A DNA stretch of 64,000 nucleotides, taken from assembly GCF_910592395.1 (NCBI RefSeq), contig NC_088314.1, forward strand, positions 17,583,998 through 17,647,997, written 5' to 3'. How positions within the stretch are numbered: the first letter of the stretch is position 1; every line of letters starts with the position of its first letter. The translations under genes were made by a program, and so were the position numbers. Source of the stretch: Lineus longissimus (Eukaryota > Nemertea > Pilidiophora > Heteronemertea > Lineidae). Below are positions 36,026-47,300 of the stretch, one piece after another. A model generated the notes under the pieces. That model was given only the letters and a program-made list of their open reading frames with translations, ran no database searches and was not told the DNA's origin.

Positions 36026-36707
36026 TTAACGTTTTTGGCTGTTCCCAATGTTTCAGTTTCCATGCCATAGACAGCTAAAGCGACCATGACTTTTAAAGAG
36101 GGTGAAACAGAGAAAAATCTGGCCATATCTTTTTCAGTGTCCCCAGACAACCAGGGGAAATACTCAGACACGAAAACTCTCACAAACGTTACACCGACCC
36201 TCTACCACGAGGCCCCACTGACGGATCGCCCCTGGGCATCGGTCTTGGTCTGTTACCGTCATTTGAGGGACTCCAGAGGACTGCTTGATAAGGCAGCGCA
36301 GGTATCTCAAAATAAAATGAGTAAATGCAAATTTGGAAAAATATACAAAAGAATTTTTATTTCCTCCTGCACCATAGAGTACAAACACCAACAAGACAAG
36401 CACATAAAATGTATTCAAGAAGTCATCGGTTACATATTTCATGTTTCATTAATACATCGAAAAAATTAATGATAAATGATTAAATTATCACATCTTACAC
36501 CTAATTCACAATTTGATTTTGCATACATATTTTTTAAAAGCTTGATTGGAAGCATTAAGGGATATTAAAGAGCAATGCCTGAGGAAGAAGACATCGATCA
36601 CCGGTCGGCTACCAAGTGTCTCGATCAGTTTGTCCATGTCTTCAAATATATTTAGTCAAATAAATTCATAGTCCATGATTTGTACTGTCGATGCATCACA
36701 CGATTAA

Positions 36708-37179
36708 AGGTGACCTGAAACGCTTTTATTATAATTTCAACTTGGGTTGTAAATTATAGGGCATAACATAAGAAACACAAGTGTGAAAACCACATAAATA
36801 TCGAACTACTCATCTTAAAGTTATATCAATGTGTAATTCAAACATTCCAGGTGGTACAAGAAGAACAAATTGATGATGTACATTGTGCTGTACTGAAATA
36901 AAGTTTTGATAGTTTCATGCTTATACCTTTAAATACCTTTAGTGAACATGTTAAGGTCCAATTTTAGAATATATGCATCAAACTATAAAAAAAATTATTT
37001 CTGTACAGCACAATGTACATCATCAGTTTGTGCTTCCTGCACCACCTGGAATGTTTGAATTTTATACCTGCCATAACTTGAAGATGGGTAGTTCGATATT
37101 TATGCGGTTTTCACTATTGTGTTTGTTATCTTATGCCCTATTATTTTTTCTCTAAGTTAAAAAGTTTTGCATGTGACCT
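36708..37179. mobile_element. TTAA-target foldback MITE with ~200-bp arms (472 bp)
   Basis: The ends AGGTGACCTGAAAC and (inverted) AGGTCACATGCAAAAC are flanked by TTAA on both sides (36704-36707 and 37180-37183). The arms pair over about 200 bp, for example GTGATGTACATTGTGCTGTA-type sequence with its complement near 37000, leaving a short loop at about 36920-36970. TTAA targets are used by piggyBac and Kolobok elements. No coding sequence is present. Confidence 0.8.
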
Positions 37180-38942
37180 TTAACATTGCTAGGACCTAGT
37201 CCATACTAGTTATGACCAAAAAAAACATTGTCATAAAAAAACTATTTGACGCTACTTTTGCACTTAGCATTCTAAATTGCATGCAATTCAAAACAACTTC
37301 TTTGCAAAACAATATGAATATTCAAAAGAGGCCAGCTCCTTAGAATTATCTAACACGTTAGTATTTCCACAAAAAAAATGCTGACTTATACCAAACTCAA
37401 ACTCGGTAGATTATTGTACAATGTAGCACTCGGTAGAATTAACATCATATAAACCATTTGCACCTCACCTCATTTGACGATGCATTATACAATAAGAAAT
37501 TGACAGCAATACTTATGAAGTGACAAAATGAAAACAAAAAATGATGAAAATGAAACAAAATGAAAACAAATAGTGGTTTGGAGTACATGACATTGTGCGT
37601 GGGAAGGTTAGTCTTGGACTATTCCTGAATTCAACGGTTGACCATAGCATAGGCAGCACTATTTTTGTTAGAACGTGAAATCCTGAAGCAATTAGAGCTC
37701 CTCCAAGTGAATGTCAATTTCAAGGGTTTGAGTTGGTTCTCTGGCATTTGGCATTCACTTTGTTTTGAAAGAGTTCTAGTTGTTTTCGGATTTCGAGTTT
37801 CAGCCAAAATGGTGGTGTCTATGGTCAATAATGTGACATGTCAACAAGCGACTTCTACTATACCCTGCTTGCCTCTATGTGTCTACAAGTAGGCGGCAGC
37901 AACATAATCCAGTCCGATTTCTTGAAATTTCATTTCAACATACACTTAAGAAAATACAATATTTTGTGACAAAACGAAACCTAATGAAAATTCGTAAAAA
38001 CTTAAATTTGGGAATAGTCCATCAATTTGTATAAACCTCTGTCAAAGACCATTATTTATATCAACAAAAACAAAACACTTAATAGTGTTTGAAACACAAC
38101 TCTATTAACAAAACAAATAAGGATTCGTATTCTGAAATCGACTCTATGAGAGACGTGTTGGTTATTTGTATCCGTACAGCTTATCATACCCACCCAGCTT
38201 TTTACAAAATAGCTCAAATTTGATGTCTTAGAATCTTACAATGTCCATTTTTCATTTTCGATAAAATAACAAGCTATCTGATGTCTTACATATCTGAGTC
38301 GATTTTAGAGTAATCTAAATTTGTCAAAGTTCAATTGGAATATACAATGGATATACTCGGTGGACATCGGCGAAATAGCACATAACATGCGTATAGCAGA
38401 ATGATTAGAAGTTAACTAACAGTTAAATATTTGAGAACGAACCAATACAGGTGTAGGCCTACAACTGTAATAAAAAAATGATTTAGAACTCACCGGAAGA
38501 GCAAAAATGCCTCGAAATAAGAAACTGACTTGTACAAACTGTCGGTTTAAACGGAATGAGCGAGAGCGTTTAAGCCCAGATTCTGTCCAAAAATACTTTA
38601 AAAAAATGCAGGTATAAAAAATCTGATTGAAAGGACTCTTGGTTATTATTTGTGCTATATAAAACCATTGGGAAAATATGATGCCTGGGTTTAAATAGTA
38701 GGGCTTTCGACCTTTATATGCTCTGGACGGGCTGATTATCACCAAGGAAAGACCAGATTAGTCCCTTATTGGCATATCATATGAATATCACGACATAAAT
38801 ATTGTCGAGTCAAACCACACACCAAACCCACCCGTGCTTTGGATTTTGTCCTCGGGCACGAAGTTTTCCCAATGCAATACTGTCAAGTAAAAGGCACCAA
38901 TTACATAAATGTACACCAATCTCTCACAAAATTCAATCATCT

Positions 38943-38943
<1 letters not shown>

Positions 38944-38981
<38 letters not shown>
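38944..38981 (+). repeat. Uninterrupted run of 38 C
   Basis: The longest of at least a dozen G or C homopolymers in the window. Its exact length may be affected by sequencing or assembly. Confidence 0.9.
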
Positions 38982-38982
<1 letters not shown>

Positions 38983-39797
38983 TTGCATATGTAGAGCACC
39001 TATTGCCCGTACTTAGTCTGCAAACATGATACCGCGAACCGCCGTTGTCCGGTTATGCTACATGTATTTGAGAGAGTCTACCGCGTCCCCAAGCCCTATA
39101 GACAAATTAACCTCGTGCCAATATTTTGTTTGCAGACAGATATAATAGACGACAGCACGTTACTAAAGGATCCCACGCATGATGACCGGTATGATTGCCA
39201 AGAAAGTGGGTCAATATTATCGAAATGTTTCGAGATACCACGATTCGCTGAATGCACGTTCAGTGAATTGATGTAGTGAAGGGCATTGATACTGATACTG
39301 AAAAAGTATCAGCACAGACGGTGGATTTTATCATGATTTTTTAGGTATGTATTTGAATAAAGCCAACAATAGCACCTCTGATTTTAGACGATAACTACTT
39401 TGAGGGAGAACATTTTTGAAAAAAAATGTCAAATCATAATTTTTTGTTTCCAAAAAAGTGGCAAAATGCTACCGCGTATAATGTCCGAGGTAAAATGTTC
39501 TTACAGTTTTGTTCTGTACACTACGTGCATAGGTGGGAAGTAGTATATCGCGGTGAAGTATTCGTCGTATTTGGTTTAAACAGGCCGCTATAACTCAACC
39601 GGCTCTGAGCAGCGACCTTCGTCTAATTTGGAGGTCACGTTGGGATTAGGCAGCCAAATAGTTCCATAAAAGGCCTTGGACTTAAAATCGATTGTTGATC
39701 ATTAAAATAGATAAAGTATGTAATACATGATAAAAAGATACTACCTTGACTACACTGTCAGAAAAAAAGGTTTTTGAGCTCCTGCAAAATCATTAAA

Positions 39798-39953
39798 CCT
39801 TTCTCGGCCAACATAAATATGCATCCCGTATATAGAGGTTTTTTGGTGGAATCGAAAATCCCAAGTGGTTTTTGAGATACTGAAAAACCTCTTAGGGTTT
39901 TTTACTTCACTGAAAAACCTCTACGGGTGGATATTCGTGTTGGCCGAAAAACA
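39798..39953. mobile_element. Hairpin MITE (TCGGCCAACA family), copy 2
   Basis: TTCTCGGCCAACATAAATAT...CCCGTATATAGAGGTTTTT pairs with AAAAACCTCTACGGGTGGAT...GTGTTGGCCGAAAAA. It is related to the copy at 23791-23912 through the terminal TCGGCCAACA and the internal CCCG. Confidence 0.7.
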
Positions 39954-41347
39954 TTTCAAGCTTTTTTCAAAAGCTGAAAAAAAATCTTTATTTTTAAGAG
40001 TGTATGTCAAAGTTAGTCATAACTGCATATTTAGCAGTTGAAATTAAACGTTGTAATTATTGATCAATCACTATGTCAGCACAACGTAAGCGAGATAGCT
40101 GGGCCCTCAAACTAACAGAAACCATACCAAATGACATCTCCGTCGTCATATTTAAGCTGTCCAATCACCTACGACAACCCCCAGTTCAACTTGAGCAGCA
40201 AATAATATCACTCGGGTTACAAATAGCTGACAGCTTATTATAGGATGATAAATTGGTCCATGATGTTTAAAATAGCATGGGATTTTTAATACATGTATAA
40301 TGAATAGACAAAAGTGTGGCTATTTTGACTTTTCGCATAGAACATCATTCAGCTAAATTCCGATATTTGGCAAAATACATGTACTTTCTATACAGGTTAG
40401 TGCCAAAATATTATATTCTTTCACCGAAAGAAACTTTGTAAGAGTATACTACATAAAACCTTCATACTCTAGACTCACCGATCTGACACCGTTTTTGAAT
40501 ATGCAAGCCCCGATGCCATTCAACATAGCCGATAGAGGGGCCACACCTAGTTGTCTAACATTTCTGATGTTCATGACATCATGTCCCGGTCTTGACGTTT
40601 TTTGTGTCGATATCACAGCAAGGGTTCAGCATGACAGGAAGATAGGCCCTTGAGCCTATCAGGTATGTGCATTGTGCGGGGGGAGAGGCTTGCCCGGAGA
40701 GAACCGGTGATAGATCGGTGAGTCTAGAGTAAACATTGTTGTGTATTCTAGGCCTGTTTTTCCGTTTTCTGGAATGCTTTTTGAAAACATCTTTTAAATA
40801 GTTTTGTGTACACATACATACGTAACTACCAAGTAGCCACTTTTCTCAAATAAGTTAAAATAAGCATATCTTATAGCTTACAATAATACATTAAACATAA
40901 TAAATAACTCTACATGTCTTGGTCAAGGGGAGATGGTCTCAGAGACTCTCAATCGTGTAAACTGTAACCTGCCAAAACCGAAAAGATATTCGTGGGAAAA
41001 ACCGAAACATATTACGTATTCTTCCAAAATGGTTTTTTTTAAGTCTGAAATTAGGCTGTTTACTGTATGTTCGATTGCCCTGAAAACGTTCCGATACTGC
41101 TCCCTGTTTCCAGCTCGACCTCTCCAAGACTTCTTGGATTTCTAAGACGGCCTATAGCGCCATCTAACAAAGAAAATAGTTTGAAACCATGCACTTAAAG
41201 CGCTACCTGTTAACTGGAACCCAGTTATATCAATATTGCGACGATCTGATCTCCCAAGCAATGTTATTCCCCATGCGAATTGTATGAATTTTTTTTAAAT
41301 GGTTTGCTGTGCATCACCAAAAACAAAAGCTAATAATCCTGTCAGTC

Positions 41348-44300
41348 TCACTTCCTTCCAGTTTGCGAATTTCTCGGCCCAGTCTCAGCGTAAATTCTTG
41401 CAAATTGCATTGAATACCCCCGGATTATTTTCTGCGAGTCCCGGATGGCAAAGTAGTCTCGATCGTGTCGACTGCTTCGGTCGTCCTGCTGCTGTCTCAG
41501 TGCGCGTGGAATGACGCTTAAGTCTTGGCAATCCGGTGGGGCCATTCGCCTCGCTCTCATCTCTTCACGCAGACGACAGAGATTGTCTTGATAATATCCC
41601 TGCATCTCTTGGAAATATTTCGCGAAGGGCGAACTTGGCGCCTCTATAGCTATTTCATCAATGATGATTTGCTCATTAAACACGGCGATAGTCATGAGAT
41701 CTCTTGTTGCATTTTTGATAACATCTTTCTCCTATAAAGTAAAGAGGAAATCTGATTAAAGGAAATAAATAAGGAACTATTTTGTATTTTGCGCCCACTA
41801 TTAACAGGAAACATTTTCTGAGTAGACACTTCCTGATTCGACAAGATGTCGTGATTTTGCTTGTTAACGGCAGACGAAATACGGAGTCATTCTAAATCAC
41901 CGAAATCCGTGTACTTAGGTAACCTTTAGAACACAAGCGAATATGGATTTGACCATAACCACATTTTTTGGAGTGAATCAAGGAGTGGAGAAAGTCGACA
42001 TCTCCTGCAGTGAAATACCTTCTGATATTTGCTGATTGTTGTTAGTTGAGACTGTGTTTAGATCTTAATCATGTCGCACTACAAAAACATCGACTGCAAC
42101 ACATACTAGTACCTTATTTTTTAGATCCATGGTATAGTCTGGTACGACTGGTAGTCCGTCTAGATGTTTCAGATTCTCGTCCAGATAATTTAAGTAGCCC
42201 ATATCTCTAATTCTATCATCAATCTGAAAAACAGCATGAACAAAATTTAGTAACCTTGGTCGATATTAGCGAGGTTAAGATTTCGTTAGCATCAGCGTTA
42301 ACGTTAGCGTACGAAATATTCACCTAACTGCATTTAGTATGACTGTTTTCCCGACACCAAAACTTAAGGTTTCGCACGCAATATGAATTCACTGGTCGAA
42401 AACGTTTCGCCGCCCTCGCTTGCTCAAATTGGATACGATATCAATCAGAAAGCTTGTTTTCTTCGCTATTTACAGGTGGATGAAACGTCGATAATAGCTT
42501 GAGGCGTGTTTAGATACCATCAATGAATTTTGAAGCTATAAAAGTCAATCATTGAAAAAAAGCCTCTTTTTAAACAAATGGGTTAATCATGTGAAATTGA
42601 TAAGAATTAGTACGTGAACTGAACTTACATGTACTAGTTTTTATCAATTAAATATGATCATATGCTGACACGAATTAAAGCCTAATTCAAAAAGCATTTT
42701 CCCGCTGCAAGGAAGCACCAATCTGTCGAAGCAAATCTGGGCCCCAGAGGTTATATTGTAATTCAAAGTTCTCAATTCCAATTTATGTCACTAAACGCGA
42801 CCACTGGGACCGCCCTAGTTGAATCGGGCCTTTTTGAAATGAACTGTGGGAATGATATGTTTCGTTCTGGCAAATATCTGTGGAGTTGATATGAATAAGA
42901 TGTGTTAGACATCTAATGTAATGAAGCTAGATTTAAACCACAACCGACACAGATTGCGCTTGCGCAACCTTGTGATTGATTTGATTCCGACACCTTCACG
43001 CCTTTTTCCCACATGCGTGATTTAACCCGCTTCTTTTCTACCACCGGACAAACAGCATTCCCAAGCCAAACCCGTCCTCATTTTGAAAAGAAATATTCAA
43101 AATGTTTTGCACCTTTTCACACAGCGAGCAAAATAACTTCAGTCACGGGAAAACAATAATACCTGCATCGTCTTAAAACAGTGAATCAGACGTTGGATAT
43201 GATAACCTGGGTGCATTCGACCGTCAACCTGTCCAAATCATGAAATAAAATGTAAATGTAAAATGCATTTGGCTTTGCCTTGGCAACAGCTATAACCGTC
43301 TGGTTTGGGTACCAAATTTGGACACAGTATGGTACATCACGTAATCTCAGCAAACACCTGCAGGGCAGACCCTCGGCGAACCGCCTTGGAATTTTTAATA
43401 TTTTTGCTACATCCTTGCTTACACAACCGATACCAACACGAGCTTGTTCGAGTCAGTGCAGCAGCTGTAGTAAGGAACCGAAACTGGACAAAAATTTCCA
43501 AGCTTTTTCCCCATTTTGATGAAATGCATCGCTGCATCTCGTCTGCCGCGCGCAGGCTCATGCTTTACAATTGAGGGAGTTTTCGCAAAGCGGAAGATAT
43601 TGTGTGATGGGTAAAAAGCCCAAAATAATCCGTATTCAGTCCAAAGATACTTTTCCAAAAATGTTTAATTTTCAATACATGTAGTTGTGAATCGCCAAAA
43701 AAGGATGAAAATTTACGTAAAACGAACAAAAATAAATATAGTCTGTAAACCGCAAATTTTCCCACTTCGAATAGGCGCATTTGGAAACGATTTGGCAAAA
43801 TTTTCACGACTTTATGATTGGGGCTTCTTCGCGAAATGTACGAACATATAACGCGAAGATTTGGCGGTTTGTGAAACCCAAATATTATGATTATTTTGTT
43901 AAGATGCACTTGGTTACTAGGATCTATGCGTTTTCTTACAGGCCCGATTGTTCAAAACAAGCCTTGTCACTAACGCTGGCGTTAACTTAACTTGGCGTTA
44001 AGTCTAAAGGGCTTAACTAAAGGAGATAACGCCAAGTTGAGTTAAAGGGGACTGAAACCGCCAAGCCAGTTCGTATGACCTCGTTTTCACTTCCCGCGTA
44101 TCGGGTGATCAGAACGAGGCATGAATGAAACATGGCGCCTAGCTGTCAATCATTGAGTGACGTCACTACTATGGAATTTACTACGAAAACTAATAAATGA
44201 AAGATCGCATGACTCACGTGATTCGCACATGATTCTCAATAATAACAAACTGAACTGCGCATGCTCGGGCACTGGGGGCGGAGCTACAAATCTGAACTCG

Positions 44301-47300
44301 AATAGGAAGTTGGAAGTTTGACTTTCTCGGCGGTGAAAGTCGAAAAGTTGAATAAATCGCTCGGCGGTTCCAGTTCCCTTTAACGCCGACGGGGGGGGGG
44401 GGAGAAGGAGGTCAACGATAACTTTATAACATATAATGATGCAACTTACATATTCTCTTTTCCTTCGTTCCAAACATTTATAAAGAAAGCCGAAAGCTGC
44501 GGCTTCTTTCTTGAAAAACGCAGGCCCTTCTGATGTTGGCGGGACGTCCGTCGGGCGGTCTCCATTATTACATGGGTCATTCCAATAATCTTGCGAACAG
44601 GAGGCTGATTTCCCGTTGACTGGTGCCCCTGTGACATGTTGTGACGTCATCACTGTTGCCGTGATTACCAATATCAAGTGACTGATGTCGATATCTGCAA
44701 TTTAAAAAAAAATCACTTTATTATAGATTATGGCCGAGGATACACAAATATTATTTGTTGACTTGAAAATTGAAATCGCAATTTAAGTCGCATCTCAGAG
44801 CATTTCATAAGGTCGCATCTCAAAGCATTGAGAGCTTAATGAAGGAATAGGACAAAATAGCCGAATGTAAGTACAGTCCTTCCCACACGGAAGTATTCGG
44901 GAATATGCGAGTCTCATACACGCTCTGACCCCAGAGAAGTTACTGATCAACCCTCTGGTTTTGCTCGTTTAAACCACAATTATACATGCATTGAATTCGA
45001 CATTTACGCCTTTCCAGCAACATCGAAGATCTCTATGAAAATTATTCATTGGGACATGAGCAGAATTGAAATATATTGGCAATAACTTTCTAACGCTGGA
45101 CCCTATATTTTGTCATCCAAGTGACACTGACTTTTAATAGAATACCTTCTTAAACATCTCTTGCATTTGTCGTAATTCTGAAAATTTCAACTTCAGTAAC
45201 TGTCGGGTAAGTTCACTCCACTGAAAATGTGTTTTTTTAAATCAACAACGCCACCCTATTCGAAAATATTGCTAAATAAGACTAATTCTACGAAGCACAG
45301 TTCACTGCTGTGCTTGCCGCCACGACAAAAGTAGACTCCAGCGGATATTTAGCAATTTGAATAACCAGATATATATGGCACTGGCAGTTGATAGGGAACG
45401 GATGAATATTCTTAAGATTCCAACCGCACCAGTGGTAATATCACTGATTACAAAATAACCGCTGGAGCCGAGTATCGTATAGTGGAATCAGTCCCAAAGC
45501 CATTGTGGAGTTTTACTTGTGTTGAATTGCATAATGGTTTCCTCTTTGTCGTGGCGCTTAGATTAAGCTTGCTGCTTGTCTGTATCCTTGATGAAACTAA
45601 ATTTGTGATGTATGTCATCATTTATATTCTATAGCTACCTTCAAATGCAGCAATTTGATTGGCTTGCAGTAAATTTTGAAAACGAGGCTGTTGTCAGGAA
45701 CTGGAAATACGATTGGGACTTCCAAGGTTGATTCCTGCTTTACAATGCTAGCATTCATTTAAATGTGTTGTTACGAATCGGAACTAAGTGGTTTCCGGTC
45801 CAGCACAGTGTTGTTACAAACCGAAACTATTTTACGTGTTATTACAAACTCACAAACCCAAACTAGATTTGGCCTTCTCATGTGATTTTCTCTTTGCAGT
45901 GCTTCGAACGTTCATATATACTAACTTTGTTAAGAACCGAAACTAAATTTGGATATCCTAGGTAATTCCCTAGTTGCAGTGCCAGGGCACATGTTGCAAT
46001 AGACCGCAACTCAAGTCTGAGGTTCGTGTACAACGTTGTTGTCAGGAAGCGAAACCAAGTGGGGATTTCCGAGGTGAATTCCATAGCGTTCTACGCCGAG
46101 GCAATGCTGTATGTATATATTATATTGATCAGGCTAGAGTATAGGGAGTTTTTGCAAACCTCTGGCATAAAGCCATCACAGAAACTACATACTTGCATTT
46201 GTAACTGTCTAGGCGGGGAACTATGCCTATTTTTTTAATGTATAATATTGTTTGCGTAATTCTACTACAAGACCAACGAATTATTAAAGGCAAAGTGCCT
46301 TTGCACATGCATGTATGTACAGTGTTTAATTGTGACTGGAATGTACACAAAAGGAGTTCATAGGTCCACTATGCACCTATGTCGAGGGGGGGGGGGTACC
46401 ATTTGGGGAGCTGTGACCATTTGTTCTTGCATATTGCTAGTCATTGATACAATAAGATGTATGATTGTCCAACCCAATGATTAGAAGTGAACGAGACGAC
46501 GTTTACATCAAAAAAAGAAATTGACTCAGTATTTTTCGAGACGCTCATAATTATCTCAGCGCACAATGATGTATGATGCCAACGATATTTAGTAATACAG
46601 TCGACAGTATTCAGAAGTGCTCTCCCTCCGAAATGGTACCAAAAATAAAAGCCAAATTTTGTTTTTACTCAATCAACGAAATCGAAATGATATACATATG
46701 TACTGTAAAACGTTAAATTTTCGTGCCTTTTTATATTTGCGATTCGTGAAAATCACTTGGGCGGATCGCGAAAATATTTTCCGACTAATAAAATTCGTGA
46801 TCCGCAAATATAAAACGCTTGCGAAGATTTGGTAGTTTACAGGACATGCATGAAATGACCTTAATATTGCACTTAAGATTTTTTTTGACGTGAGACGACA
46901 CGAGATGTCTCGAGGTTCTCGTGATAAACAAATAGTGCTGGCCTAAATTACGGAAAGAAACATGGTCTCGTTGATTGTCTATGGTAATTGCATAAGTGCA
47001 AATTGGTCAAGAATAACTGGGTGAACAGAAAAGTGTGTGCGACACGAAATTATTCTTTGCAAAAACTGTCAAATCGAGAAGGCACTTTCTGGACATGTGT
47101 TGTTGTTATGTGGGGGAATCTGGTGATGTTTTTTAAACATCTTGTTAGATTCATTTCATAGTTCTTTTTTCATTCCTGTAGTCAAAGATATTTTTTTACT
47201 CGTGTTGTTTTTTTCATGATAAAACTGTGTAACACAAATAAGATATATCAGATTTTTCTCATTCGCATGTTCTAAGTTATGTCATTTGTGTGATATCCAT

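Larger units (their letters stand above)
34660..36703. other. Repeat-rich intergenic sequence without a supported gene
   Basis: Contains the 105-bp dispersed repeat at 35003-35108 and an 18-base poly-C at about 35381. A stretch of degenerate AAAACTAGGTTTTCTT-like units lies at 35520-35725, with a poly-G near 35826 and a SINE fragment near 35930. Frames of 115 and 127 codons (35723-36070 and 36086-36469, plus strand) cross these repeats and show no splice or family signature. Confidence 0.55.
37184..41347. other. Intergenic; no supported gene
   Basis: Short frames only. Frames at 38788-38988 (minus) and 38802-39029 (plus) are poly-Gly and poly-Pro artefacts of the 38-base poly-C. Holds the hairpin MITE at 39798. 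Nothing similar to the paralogue exons was found. Confidence 0.5.

Noticed and set aside
35723-36469. Plus-strand frames of 115 and 127 codons
   Set aside because: They cross a poly-G run and a SINE fragment, and no family signature is visible.
38788-39029. Poly-Gly and poly-Pro reading frames
   Set aside because: They are produced by the 38-base poly-C run.
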